A stretch of 64,000 bases of DNA from an uncultured Bacteroidales bacterium (GTDB lineage Bacteria > Bacteroidota > Bacteroidia > Bacteroidales > F082), in NCBI GenBank assembly GCA_946184615.1, contig CAMHFN010000004.1, positions 62,001 through 126,000 on the forward strand, in the 5' to 3' direction. How positions within the stretch are numbered: the stretch's first letter is position 1; every line of letters begins with the position of its first letter. The position numbers were made by a program, and so were the translations under genes. Positions 15,129-24,460 of this stretch are shown here, in pieces. A model generated the notes under the pieces. The model did no database searches. It worked only from the letters and a program-made list of their open reading frames with translations, and had not been told where the DNA came from.

Positions 15129-16151
15129 TCAGAGCCTTTCCAACAAGTCTACAATCGTCTCATTCGAATCACCGACTCTCTCGTAATAGGAGCGCCGTTT
15201 GGCCTTCCATTCTTCTTTTCGTTTGTTTTTCGCAAAATCTGTCACAACGGACAACACTTCCTCATATTCCTTGATATTCCGAAGCAATCCGTAGGTGTTT
15301 TCCAACACCTTAAAATTGGTCATGTCATTCGGACCGACAAAAGAGTTGGATCGAATGGCAGGAGTTCCTAGTAATGCGGCTTCAGTCGCCATAGTTTGAG
15401 AATCTCCCAAATACAGATCAGCTTCCGATAATACACTGTGTATCATTGACGCAGGCGTTGGCAATTGATAACGTTTCAACTCCTCAGGCAGTTCCTTTTC
15501 CGAGGACAAGTATACATGCATATAAGGTGACACCGCATTTACCAATTGCTTCTTTTCTTCCAAAGTGAAACCGCTATTGTTGACATCATGATTCGCAAAC
15601 CATCCAACAAAACGGAACACAGCATAAGGCCTTTCAAGACCATACTTCTCAACCACTTTGGGATCGGGTGTAAACACGGAGGGAGCCAAGTAGCAATCTT
15701 CAAATAGACCTTTGATACGGACATGTTTCTTTCCATAATCCAAGCCAAACGTCTCAGGGGTAACAACGACCGAAGCAATTGGAACCACATATTTATTAGT
15801 CAAGGATACGACCTCGGAGTCTGGGAAAATCACTGATTTACAGCCAAATCGTCTAGCGCAACGACAACCATAGTAGGAAGCTTTTGATACGATCACATCC
15901 GGCTTATAACGTTTTACTATTCGCCAATAATTGCGAAGAATAGAAAACGACCCGAAGACCTTTCCCGTCATCGTTTTCTTATGCAGTCCAAAGATTTCGA
16001 AAGGCACCTTTTCCTCTTTCAAGACATCCAATAGTACGTCTTTATCCCTTCCTAAGACCAAAACATCATGACCATGATCTTTAAGCATCCGCATTACATA
16101 CTTGAATTGATAGTAATGCTTGGGGTGGTTTAATTCAAATATAAATCGCAT
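15129..16151 (-). CDS. DUF354 family protein (glycosyltransferase-B-like fold)
   Basis: 340 residues. The start MRFIFELNHPKHYYQFK and the central pattern match DUF354 proteins, which share a GT-B-like two-Rossmann layout with UDP-GlcNAc epimerases and MurG-type transferases. A C-terminal donor-site-like segment LYLGDSQTMATEAALLGTPA is visible. DUF354 genes are frequent in archaeal and bacterial polysaccharide loci. Biochemical function is not established to my knowledge. The gene is 6 bp downstream of an LbH acetyltransferase gene and 40 bp upstream of the acyl-ACP module. Confidence 0.8.
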   Translation of the reverse strand: MRFIFELNHPKHYYQFKYVMRMLKDHGHDVLVLGRDKDVLLDVLKEEKVPFEIFGLHKKTMTGKVFGSFSILRNYWRIVKRYKPDVIVSKASYYGCRCARRFGCKSVIFPDSEVVSLTNKYVVPIASVVVTPETFGLDYGKKHVRIKGLFEDCYLAPSVFTPDPKVVEKYGLERPYAVFRFVGWFANHDVNNSGFTLEEKKQLVNAVSPYMHVYLSSEKELPEELKRYQLPTPASMIHSVLSEADLYLGDSQTMATEAALLGTPAIRSNSFVGPNDMTNFKVLENTYGLLRNIKEYEEVLSVVTDFAKNKRKEEWKAKRRSYYERVGDSNETIVDLLERL

Positions 16152-16156
16152 CTCTT

Positions 16157-16639
16157 TTATTTTTCAAATGTTTTAATTACCTTAGCTGGAACTCCCACCG
16201 CAACACTATACGGAGGGATGTCGTGGGTAACGACTGCACCTGCACCAATAATTGCACCCTCTCCTATCGTTACACCAGGCATAATAATGCTTCCGATACC
16301 CAAATGAGCGCCATCTTTTACAATGACTTTCCCTTCTTTGAAAGGACAATGCATGGCATACATCCCAGGTTTGTATTCCGACAGGTCTCTTTGATGGCAT
16401 AGGATCATGACTCCAGAGGTAACCGCCACTCCCTTACCGATCTCTATTAGTTCAGGATTTCTTTCATCCAAAATCACCCCCCTAGCCACATGAGATTGTT
16501 TTCCTATCTTTACCCCACGCAAGCGATGCAAAAAAACAGTCACTTGATAAGGGAAAGTAAACATGGTCAGTATGGAAAGGGAATGCGTCCAAATGCCTTT
16601 TATTATGGAACCTATACTTCTGCGTTTTACAATTGACAT
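16157..16639 (-). CDS. LbH (hexapeptide-repeat) acetyltransferase
   Basis: 160 residues. Several hexapeptide turns are visible (VRGVKIGKQSHVARG is followed by IEIGKGVAVTSG, and then [20 protein letters not shown]). The protein ends with the common YSVAVGVPAKVIK pattern. Family members acetylate sugar hydroxyl or amino groups using acetyl-CoA in trimers. It sits 2 bp after the CapK-like gene and 6 bp before DUF354, within the locus operon. The sugar target is unknown. Confidence 0.85.
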   Translation of the reverse strand: MSIVKRRSIGSIIKGIWTHSLSILTMFTFPYQVTVFLHRLRGVKIGKQSHVARGVILDERNPELIEIGKGVAVTSGVMILCHQRDLSEYKPGMYAMHCPFKEGKVIVKDGAHLGIGSIIMPGVTIGEGAIIGAGAVVTHDIPPYSVAVGVPAKVIKTFEK

Positions 16640-16641
16640 AA

Positions 16642-17985
16642 CTATGCTTTTTGTTCACCTATTTCATTATAAAAATACCTACGCTTCCCATTTTTCAACG
16701 GTTCGAACTTTTCAACATACTCAATATCCAACGAGCAATCCTCACCTAAATATTTTAGAAAGGTTTTCTTGATTTTGTCTTCTTGGTCTTTGGTGTATTT
16801 ATCAGGAACGGGTTGTATACGAAGGAGCAGTTTCAAATCTCCGAGTTTCTGGAAATCGAAAGCAACAACATCAAATTCTTTCATGATCATGGAGAAACCC
16901 GTGGCTGTTAAATGGTGTCCATTGCCCAGTCTCATCACATCGGAAGTCCTTCCCATCACACGCTTAATTACTTGCCCATTGTACTCATTGTCATATACGG
17001 ATGAGGCAAGTTCCACTTCATCGCCTAACTGATACCGTATCAACGGGAAAGAATAGTTCAAGAAATTGGTCGAAAGCAAGCTCCCTGTGTTAGGTTCTAT
17101 TTCATCCACAACTTCTGCAATCGCATTGTAGCCCACCTGATAAACTCCTCTTGCACTTTCATAGGCCGTTATTCCCGCATCCCGTGCTCCATAGCAATCC
17201 ATCACTTTACAGCAGTAGGTTTCTTCCATGGTTTTCCTATAATAATCGGTCAGATTCTCCGATGTGGAAAACACGGCTTTGATTTGAGTCAAATCGATAC
17301 CCTTGTCTTTCACATATTTGGTGAAGGTAAAAAGGGCAGCGGCATACCCGTACAAATAATGGATACCCTCTCGCTTTATGGTTTCAACATACTGTTGGCA
17401 CAATTCATCCGTAAGGTTCACCGCATTCATTGGATACTCATTGCGCAGCTTATCATAAATACGCCTGACCAAAGGCGGCTTTTGCGAGAACAGCGAAGAG
17501 CTCCCCATGGCGGCAAATTTATCGCCATAATGATATCCTACCCTTTTCCAATGAAAGATCTTTGCCGCAGTCACATACCCCCATGTGTTTTCATCGCACA
17601 AATACAACATGGGTTCCCCTGTGGTACCGCCCGTTTTGCCCTTACGATACTTGAACTGCTGAAGATTGTCAGGAATAAGTTCATCATAATGAGCATTGAT
17701 GATTGCCTTATTGATAACTGGCAGTTTTTTTAGGTCTTCTGCACTTTGAATATCAGAGGGATTCAGGCCCAATGAATCAAACAGGTTTTTATAATAGATT
17801 GTATGATAATAGGCGTGTTTGACAAACTCCTGTAATTGGGCCTTCTGCCAGTCAGCAAGTTGATCCGCGGACCAGTTTGACATCAAACTGATTTGGCGAT
17901 ACCAAGTATGGGCATTAGTGCCAATCACTCGTTCTGAAATTGGCAGAAACACTTTGAGTAATAACTTTTCCTTTATTTTACTCAT
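16642..17985 (-). CDS. CapK/PaaK-like adenylate-forming family protein
   Basis: 447 residues from ATG 17985-17983, two bases after the preceding stop. The sequence resembles phenylacetate-CoA ligase/LuxE-type ANL enzymes: a P-loop-like segment KTGGTTGEPM near residues 115-125, a YGARDAG adenine-site-like motif, and RYQLGDEVELA. Homologues named CapK occur in many capsule loci but their reaction is poorly known. Activation of a carboxylic acid for attachment to the polysaccharide is a plausible role. It follows a GT4 gene and precedes an LbH acetyltransferase. Confidence 0.82.
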   Translation of the reverse strand: MSKIKEKLLLKVFLPISERVIGTNAHTWYRQISLMSNWSADQLADWQKAQLQEFVKHAYYHTIYYKNLFDSLGLNPSDIQSAEDLKKLPVINKAIINAHYDELIPDNLQQFKYRKGKTGGTTGEPMLYLCDENTWGYVTAAKIFHWKRVGYHYGDKFAAMGSSSLFSQKPPLVRRIYDKLRNEYPMNAVNLTDELCQQYVETIKREGIHYLYGYAAALFTFTKYVKDKGIDLTQIKAVFSTSENLTDYYRKTMEETYCCKVMDCYGARDAGITAYESARGVYQVGYNAIAEVVDEIEPNTGSLLSTNFLNYSFPLIRYQLGDEVELASSVYDNEYNGQVIKRVMGRTSDVMRLGNGHHLTATGFSMIMKEFDVVAFDFQKLGDLKLLLRIQPVPDKYTKDQEDKIKKTFLKYLGEDCSLDIEYVEKFEPLKNGKRRYFYNEIGEQKA

Positions 17986-17987
17986 AC

Positions 17988-18923
17988 TCAACTAATTACA
18001 TCATTATACACCTGTATAATTCTTTTGGCCACCATTTCAACTGCAAGTCCTTGATCCACAAGTGCTTTTCTACCTTCGGTTCGACACCCGAATTGAAGTG
18101 CTTTTTTTAGCAATCCTGCTACTTCTGAGGGTTCAAAGGTTTTTGCCACATAACAACCTTCCACACCATCAAGACGTTCATGCACATCACCCACGTCAGT
18201 GACCACAATGGGGCAATTACAAGCCATAGCTTCTTTGATCACATTAGGAGAGCCTTCTTTCAAGGAAGTCATCAACAAGACATCTGCAGCGCACATGAAT
18301 TTGACCACTTCGTCATGTGTCTTGTCAAACACTGGAAACAAAACAACCTTTTCGTCATTCAGCAAATCGACTGCATTCTCGGCCAAAGGATAGTTTTTTT
18401 CTTTTCTTGCTGGATTTGAAACGAAAACAATGTATTTCTTATCACTTTCAAACCCTACCATCTCTTTGGCTTTGTTTTTCTCAATAATAGTAAACTGTTC
18501 CAAATTTACCCCATTGGGAATTACATAGACTTCCCTATCCAATTGTTTTTTTGTACGTTCAGACTTCACAATTGTAGCATCCCAAACATGATCAACAAAA
18601 TAGCGGACGCTCTTTCTCTTTCGATTGTCTTTAGGGAAACTACCCAAAATGGAAACCACCACCTTGTTTTTCAGCCCCAAAGATGCCATTGTAGCCAAAT
18701 AACCGCAAGTGGAATAATGGGCATGGACGATGTCTGGTTTATCTTTTTTCAACACACGTCGTAATGAAGCAAGATGTTTAAGATATCCGAAAAAGCCATG
18801 GCCCACGATGGGAAACAGGGCCATATCAACACCCTGTTGAACGAGTGAATCATATTGCGAACGGACAAAAGGACTTATTGTTCCCACTGTCTTGTTACCA
18901 CTTGCAACAAACAAAACCTTCAT
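17988..18923 (-). CDS. Glycosyltransferase family 4
   Basis: 311 residues from ATG 18923-18921, overlapping the epimerase stop as ATGA; an upstream extension to 18944 is rejected. GT-B fold: an N-terminal Rossmann-like start MKVLFVASGN, an acceptor-side segment DIVHAHYSTCG, and the donor-site EX7E region SLKEGSPNVIKEAMACNCP. Retaining glycosyltransferase that would add one sugar of the repeat unit at the cytoplasmic membrane face. The donor sugar cannot be read from sequence. Confidence 0.9.
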   Translation of the reverse strand: MKVLFVASGNKTVGTISPFVRSQYDSLVQQGVDMALFPIVGHGFFGYLKHLASLRRVLKKDKPDIVHAHYSTCGYLATMASLGLKNKVVVSILGSFPKDNRKRKSVRYFVDHVWDATIVKSERTKKQLDREVYVIPNGVNLEQFTIIEKNKAKEMVGFESDKKYIVFVSNPARKEKNYPLAENAVDLLNDEKVVLFPVFDKTHDEVVKFMCAADVLLMTSLKEGSPNVIKEAMACNCPIVVTDVGDVHERLDGVEGCYVAKTFEPSEVAGLLKKALQFGCRTEGRKALVDQGLAVEMVAKRIIQVYNDVIS

Positions 18924-19933
18924 TGCATGTTCCTCCAATACCATTCACAAGCCTCGGCGAAGCCCGCCTTGGCGTCATACTTGGGGTTGTAGCCCAAAAC
19001 CCGCTGTGCTTTCAAGATGGATGCCTGCGAATGAGGAATGTCGCCCGCCCTATTCTCACGGAACTTCGGTTCAATAGCCGCAATTTCAGGGTCAAACTTG
19101 GAAAGGTTATCCCTAAGGCAGTCAAACAATGCCAACAAGGTCGTATTACCACCGTATGCCACATTAAACACTAAATCCAAAGGTGCATTCTTAGGAAGGT
19201 CCATATTATACAAAGCCGATCTCTTGACAATATCTTCTTTCGGCAAGGTAGCCGCCAATTCGTTGGCCTGAATCACGTTATCAATATAGGTAAAGTCTCT
19301 TGAATAGGAGCCATCACCATTGATGAAAGGTGACTCGTGATGGATCAGTGCCTTTACCCATAAGGGTATGACAGCGGCATAAGCCCCATTGGGATCCTGA
19401 CGACGGCCAAACACATTGAAATAACGCAGTCCTATGGTCTCCAGCCCATACAAGGAAGAGAACACGTTGGCATAGAGCTCATTCACGAACTTTGTGATGG
19501 CATAAGGAGAAAGCGGACGCCCAATGTTATGCTCTATCTTGGGTAGTTCCTTACTGTCTCCATAAGTGGAAGAGCTGGCTGCATAGACAAATCTCCCCAC
19601 CCCTTCGTCACGGGCAGCCACAAGCATGTTTAGGAAACCGTCAATGTTGTTGCTATTGGTCGTAATCGGATCGTTGATGCTCCGTGGCACGGAACCCAAT
19701 GCCGCCTCTTGTAGCACCACTTGACAACCCTTAACGGCATGGCGGCAAGTATCCAAATCTCGGATGTCGCCTTCAATGAAAGTGAAATTAGGCAAGCCGA
19801 TCAAAGGCTCGATATTATGTCTGAATCCCGTAGATAGATTATCCAAGCAGACCACTTCGTGGCCTTTTTGAACGAAATACTCACAAAGATTGCTTCCGAT
19901 AAATCCGGCACCGCCGGTGATAAGGATTTTCAT
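18920..19933 (-). CDS. WbpP/TviC-type UDP-N-acetylhexosamine 4-epimerase
   Basis: 337 residues. Extended SDR: GGAGFIG at residues 7-13 binds NAD, and the catalytic set is Ser121/122 with Tyr144 and Lys148 (YAITK). The segment QEAALGSVPRSI is characteristic of the WbpP/TviC/Gne2 subgroup, which interconverts UDP-GlcNAc and UDP-GalNAc (or their uronic acids). It supplies a galacto-configured sugar nucleotide for the locus. It overlaps the downstream GT4 gene by 4 bp and lies 27 bp after another GT4 gene. Confidence 0.88.
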   Translation of the reverse strand: MKILITGGAGFIGSNLCEYFVQKGHEVVCLDNLSTGFRHNIEPLIGLPNFTFIEGDIRDLDTCRHAVKGCQVVLQEAALGSVPRSINDPITTNSNNIDGFLNMLVAARDEGVGRFVYAASSSTYGDSKELPKIEHNIGRPLSPYAITKFVNELYANVFSSLYGLETIGLRYFNVFGRRQDPNGAYAAVIPLWVKALIHHESPFINGDGSYSRDFTYIDNVIQANELAATLPKEDIVKRSALYNMDLPKNAPLDLVFNVAYGGNTTLLALFDCLRDNLSKFDPEIAAIEPKFRENRAGDIPHSQASILKAQRVLGYNPKYDAKAGFAEACEWYWRNMQ

Positions 19934-19960
19934 AGTTTAATGATTAAATTCACAATCAAT

Positions 19961-21085
19961 TCAAACAACCGCCTCGTAAACTTTATTTAGGTTCTGAATA
20001 TGAGTTTGTATCGAATAGCGTTCTTTTACCTGAGCCGCAAGCAGCCTGGCATTGCGTTTATTAGCTTCCAAATCCAAGAGCAATTGCTCCATTTTCTCTA
20101 CACAATCGGCAACATCGCCTGTCCGGTAAAGCGTAGCCCAGTTACCCTTTTCAGTAATTTCCTTCATCACCTCCCAATCATTAACCACAACAGGCAATCC
20201 AGCTGCCATTGCTTCCACTACAGCTATTCCAAATGTATCGTGTTCACTAGAATAAATGAAAGCGTCTGCATGTTGTAGAATGGCAGGCACATCATCGCGT
20301 CCTCCAAGGAAGAACACGTTTCTATCCAACAAGCCATGCTCCCTACAATACCTAACACAACCATCATAGCGTTCTGGAGCAGATACAACACGTTTCCCGA
20401 TAAAGAAAAGGCGGAAACCGCTTACACCCCGCTCAACAAGAGCATTTACAACTTCACACACAAAGCTTTGAGAGCGTCCTTTCACGAAATTGCCAACCAT
20501 AACCCAATTCATACCACTCAATGAATCGGAACTAGCTTTAGTCAAGAAATCAGGAACAGCATATTCTTTCTCAAATTTAGAGAAGTCTATTCCATTATAA
20601 ACCAAATGGCAACGATTTCGTGGTGTTAAAAAAGTATGTTTAATATACCAATCTCTCACATACTCACTCACAAAAATGGAAGCATTGGCAAACCACATTA
20701 CCACATGCGTTTTGAGTCTTTCCGTAAAAGAATAGCGAAACCCATGAAAAGAAGCCACCAGTTTCACATGCGAGAAACAAGTGCAGAAAATGCCCAGCAA
20801 GGCATTCAACAGCGTTTGCGCATGAAGGACGGTCACTCCTTCTTGCCTTAACAATTGTCTTATTTTCGTAATATATCCAAGCTTAAGGCCCTTAGGCTTA
20901 ATCTGAAACATAGGGACTCCTGTGGCGTGATAAGCATCACTTAAATCACCCTCATTACGGTAAATGAGAATAGTATGATAAGGAGCTTCCGCCTGTCTAC
21001 GAAAGGAATCCAGCACTAGGGTCTCAGTGCCTCCTCGATTAAGACTCCCAATAAAAAACGCCACTTTTATCTTTTGCCCTCGCAT
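19961..21085 (-). CDS. Glycosyltransferase family 4
   Basis: 374 residues. The N-terminus KVAFFIGSLNRGGTET has the glycine-rich acceptor loop of GT4 enzymes, and the donor site EX7E motif lies in SSEHDTFGIAVVEAMAAGLP. A typical retaining GT-B transferase acting on lipid-linked intermediates in the cytoplasm. It lies 17 bp after the GT39-like membrane protein gene and 27 bp before the epimerase gene. Confidence 0.9.
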   Translation of the reverse strand: MRGQKIKVAFFIGSLNRGGTETLVLDSFRRQAEAPYHTILIYRNEGDLSDAYHATGVPMFQIKPKGLKLGYITKIRQLLRQEGVTVLHAQTLLNALLGIFCTCFSHVKLVASFHGFRYSFTERLKTHVVMWFANASIFVSEYVRDWYIKHTFLTPRNRCHLVYNGIDFSKFEKEYAVPDFLTKASSDSLSGMNWVMVGNFVKGRSQSFVCEVVNALVERGVSGFRLFFIGKRVVSAPERYDGCVRYCREHGLLDRNVFFLGGRDDVPAILQHADAFIYSSEHDTFGIAVVEAMAAGLPVVVNDWEVMKEITEKGNWATLYRTGDVADCVEKMEQLLLDLEANKRNARLLAAQVKERYSIQTHIQNLNKVYEAVV

Positions 21086-21102
21086 TATTGTATTCTTTAC
21101 AT

Positions 21103-22503
21103 TTACAACAATCCTCTACTTCCAATTTTAAAGAAAGCCCATCCTATCTCCATGATGGGAACAATAATGTACCATGCCTTGACGAATCGGTAACTCTTTG
21201 CATTCAATCCTGAAATCCCGTAAGCCCAAAAAATAATTAGACACGGAAGCCCAGGCAGAAGAAATCGTTCAGAACCGGCGAATCCGCTCAATGAGATCAC
21301 GCCCAAATAACCTATTACGAAAGAGCCTATCAATGCAAAGTCTCGCCAATTCTTTTTAATGAAGATTGCACTAAACAATGAAAGCAGCACAAAGGCCCCC
21401 ATATAGTTACGTACGAAATTGCCTCCATGGAGCATCGTTTGGTTCTCCTGGTCGGTATCTACCATGGTAGAAAACGGCAAGACAAACACCATAGGAGCCA
21501 TCACGGTTCCCGTTGCATATTTTGCCCACCGATTCCCACGTATTTCTTGTTGCTCCCGCTTCACTTCTTGGTTCGTTTGCCTATTCAGCCACAGCTCCTC
21601 CACTTCATTCAGAATCACACCTCCAGCCAAAATCGCAACGCTCCCAACGACCCACAAAATCAAGGCCACCCTACGGCCTTTTTTCATCACATGGTTAGGA
21701 CTAAACAACAATGCAGTAAGGAAAGAAAACAAAGTAACCACACCTAACACGGTACGAAACAAGAATAATGTACCAGATAGCACCACAGGAATTAACACAT
21801 TCCACAAAGTAATCTTTCGACTTCGGATTGCGAAATCAGCACGTTCCAAAAAAAGCACAATCAATAGGAGCATCTCTGTTTCTTTCAAGTGAAGGCCGCA
21901 ATAGATAATCAAATTGGGCATGAGCACCGCAAAGACAGCTGCCATCTTCCCCACTTTTTCATCGATGATTCGCGTGGTAAGCTTATAAATCAAAACACAC
22001 AAAACAGACCCCCAAACAGCTTTAATGATTCGTGTCACAAAAACATTGGGACCAATAAGTTTATAAATGAATGTCAAATATAAGCAGTAACCTGTGTCGG
22101 AATAGCTCGCCCGATCCACAAATAGATAATTCCACGTTGTTGTCCACGGCTCGCGCGCAAGCCACTCAGCATCCCCATGATACGATATGGAATCTGCTGC
22201 ACCATATTCGAAAGGACTCCCTGTTTGATAAGAATAGAAAAAATAAGAGAAAACCACCCAAACCACTCGCAATAAGAAAGCCAACCAGAACACATTCCTG
22301 ACAAACAATTTTTGAGGCATGTCTTTCCATTGTGTGGTTAGCTTATGAGATACCAAGAAAAACAAAGACACTTCAATGATGCCCAACACGAACCATACTG
22401 CATCCATAGCATGACTCATGAATGCCACGCTCACCAGCACCAAGCTAATCATGTAAAGCGTCAAGCCTCTATTGGCGATTATTTTGGGGAAAAAGGAGAT
22501 CAT
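21103..22503 (-). CDS. Multispanning membrane protein, GT39-like glycosyltransferase (or polymerase)
   Basis: 466 residues with about ten to twelve transmembrane segments. The first loop region carries an acidic patch (YGAADSISYHGDAEW) followed by a long extracytoplasmic stretch, an arrangement like the GT39/PMT-type GT-C transferases that use polyprenyl-phosphate sugars. An O-antigen-polymerase (Wzy) role is a serious alternative, because the locus has no other obvious polymerase; the architecture favours GT-C. It overlaps the preceding GT2 gene by 4 bp (ATGA). Confidence 0.65.
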   Translation of the reverse strand: MISFFPKIIANRGLTLYMISLVLVSVAFMSHAMDAVWFVLGIIEVSLFFLVSHKLTTQWKDMPQKLFVRNVFWLAFLLRVVWVVFSYFFYSYQTGSPFEYGAADSISYHGDAEWLAREPWTTTWNYLFVDRASYSDTGYCLYLTFIYKLIGPNVFVTRIIKAVWGSVLCVLIYKLTTRIIDEKVGKMAAVFAVLMPNLIIYCGLHLKETEMLLLIVLFLERADFAIRSRKITLWNVLIPVVLSGTLFLFRTVLGVVTLFSFLTALLFSPNHVMKKGRRVALILWVVGSVAILAGGVILNEVEELWLNRQTNQEVKREQQEIRGNRWAKYATGTVMAPMVFVLPFSTMVDTDQENQTMLHGGNFVRNYMGAFVLLSLFSAIFIKKNWRDFALIGSFVIGYLGVISLSGFAGSERFLLPGLPCLIIFWAYGISGLNAKSYRFVKAWYIIVPIMEIGWAFFKIGSRGLL

Positions 22504-23459
22504 ATAGAACTAAAAAAACGTTTGACTTGAGAGCCAATGGTTCTCGCATTAACAATTAGTTTTACTAAAAAGCGTGGCATTCGATACAAAAAAACATTAC
22601 GTAGTCCTTTATCGTGCCAATCTATCTTAACCAGTTCCTGCTTGGCAGCAGCATGATACTCGGATGAAACATAGTATTTCAACAAACTGTTCGCCCGTAA
22701 TCTATCAATCAGATGCTTATAATCCTCGTCTATCCTTTCTAACGGTTCCAAATCTGTCAAATTCCACAACATGTGTTCTTCGGGCTTGTACAACCTTCCG
22801 ACCCCCCGATTGGCAGCATCCACATCTTGATTGTAATTTGACAAAGACTTATTCAAGAATGCCACCTTGTATTTAAGTGCGACATGAATCCATAGCAGAA
22901 AGTCCTCCCCCAACTTAACACCTTTGAGGAAACCATTCATTTCATCAAATACATTTCGTGGAATACATACCGCCCCCGTCCACAACGGCATCGCCATAGT
23001 TTTGGCATACACTTGACAATAATTGATGTAGCCTTTCTCAAAACCAGGTTCTACACCAATCGGGGAAACACGTGTTTTATGTTTGGTTTCGTTTACAATA
23101 GTATAGTTTGTCCCATAGATGCCGGCTTCGGGATATTCTATAATCAGCTTAGACAATTCATCTAAAAAGTGTGAATCCCACCAATCATCCGCATCAAGGA
23201 AGCAAAGAAAATCACCATGTGAAGCAGCTACGCCATTGTTTCGTGCCATGGAAACCCCTTCATTTTCCTGTCGAATCAACCTGCAATTCGCATGACCTTC
23301 GATGGCATGGGCAGCTACATCCGCAGAATTGTCCTTGCTACCGTCATCGACAATAATCAATTCATAGTCGTTGAAGGTTTGGGCCAACACGCTTTGGATG
23401 GCCTTCGCTATGTAAGGTGCTTTGTTATAAAGCGGAATAACAACGGAAAACATCATCAT
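22500..23459 (-). CDS. Glycosyltransferase family 2
   Basis: 319 residues from ATG 23459-23457, which overlaps the stop of the SGNH-like gene (ATGA). GT-A fold: VVIPLYNKAPYIAKAI at the start, the nucleotide-binding VDDGSKD near residue 40, and the metal-binding LDADDWWD (DxD) near residue 90. It would add a sugar to the repeat unit, with inverting chemistry expected for GT2. The longer frame to 23489 lies within the upstream gene and is not used. Confidence 0.92.
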   Translation of the reverse strand: MMMFSVVIPLYNKAPYIAKAIQSVLAQTFNDYELIIVDDGSKDNSADVAAHAIEGHANCRLIRQENEGVSMARNNGVAASHGDFLCFLDADDWWDSHFLDELSKLIIEYPEAGIYGTNYTIVNETKHKTRVSPIGVEPGFEKGYINYCQVYAKTMAMPLWTGAVCIPRNVFDEMNGFLKGVKLGEDFLLWIHVALKYKVAFLNKSLSNYNQDVDAANRGVGRLYKPEEHMLWNLTDLEPLERIDEDYKHLIDRLRANSLLKYYVSSEYHAAAKQELVKIDWHDKGLRNVFLYRMPRFLVKLIVNARTIGSQVKRFFSSI

Positions 23460-24460
23460 TTGCCATACACCTTTTCGAGAATCATCCATCCTACCCTTTG
23501 ACCAAAATGATTGGGATCGGAAAAATTATTATAGTCCGCTGTCATTTCGTTTTTTCCCGTGAAGTCATAAACTCTTTCGTCACCAAAAATCAAATTTAAT
23601 TTCTCCAAATCTTTTGGATTGACCGTAGGATTTGTATAACAAAACGCCGGCGTCAGAATCACATAGTAATCCGTATGGTTCCGTTCCAGAATTCCCAAGA
23701 TGTGGAGCAACTGTTCTTCGAACAAGGTGGAGATCAAGGGGTCCGACACTTTGATGTCGTCATCTGTCATGCAGGCAATACGCGAAAGAAACTCTTTTCG
23801 CGACACCTTGCTGCAATTGTTCAAGCTATCTTGTCCTGGGACCACGTCATACGAGAACTTGCTTTGGCTGTCCCAATCGTTGCTTAGGGTATCCGAAACA
23901 CAGAACAACTTATCCTTTTTCAAGGTTTTTTGAACGCTTTTCACCCACAAGGAAGGTTTTTGCAGAAAGTTGAAAAACTGCATCGCATTATAACTGAACC
24001 GCGACTTCCCTGTAAAGACAAAGTGCTTCATTGATAAGGCTTCGGTTGGCAACTGCTTTTCATCAAAGCTTCCTGGAATATCAATCAAAATCAAAGCATT
24101 GTCGATCGGCACATGGTTGCAATCCAGATAATCCATCTTCATCTCAATCCCAGTCAAAGTCTCACTCCACGCTTGAAAAATGAAAGGTTTGGCTTGCTTG
24201 GGAAGATAGGTTTTCCATCGATAAGTATTCATGCCGCAACCCCGTGAACTACTAAAGATAAACGAGTTATACTGTTGCTGCTCATAGTTCCTGAGGAACA
24301 ATTCGGTGGAGAGGTATTCTCGATTGGTTGGATCCGTATCCGACAAATCAAATTCATGAAGGCATTTGAACGGGTCCGTCCACCAATACACGCCTAACAA
24401 CAAAAGCACAGGCGCACCAACAATAACTAGCAGTCTAACAAGGAACCTTTTCATATCCAT
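23456..24460 (-). CDS. Membrane-anchored SGNH/AlgJ-like protein, partner of the MBOAT acyltransferase
   Basis: 334 residues. One N-terminal membrane anchor (about 6-26) is followed by a soluble, presumably periplasmic domain. An SGNH-like pattern is suggested by FSSSRG (Ser71/72) and a C-terminal SDPNHFG giving the Asp-x-x-His pair; the overall match to characterised families is weak. Its start overlaps the MBOAT gene stop (TGATG). This pairing is the usual arrangement of AlgI/AlgJ or DltB/DltD systems that move an acyl group across the membrane and attach it to a polymer. Function by context and motif only. Confidence 0.62.
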   Translation of the reverse strand: MDMKRFLVRLLVIVGAPVLLLLGVYWWTDPFKCLHEFDLSDTDPTNREYLSTELFLRNYEQQQYNSFIFSSSRGCGMNTYRWKTYLPKQAKPFIFQAWSETLTGIEMKMDYLDCNHVPIDNALILIDIPGSFDEKQLPTEALSMKHFVFTGKSRFSYNAMQFFNFLQKPSLWVKSVQKTLKKDKLFCVSDTLSNDWDSQSKFSYDVVPGQDSLNNCSKVSRKEFLSRIACMTDDDIKVSDPLISTLFEEQLLHILGILERNHTDYYVILTPAFCYTNPTVNPKDLEKLNLIFGDERVYDFTGKNEMTADYNNFSDPNHFGQRVGWMILEKVYGK

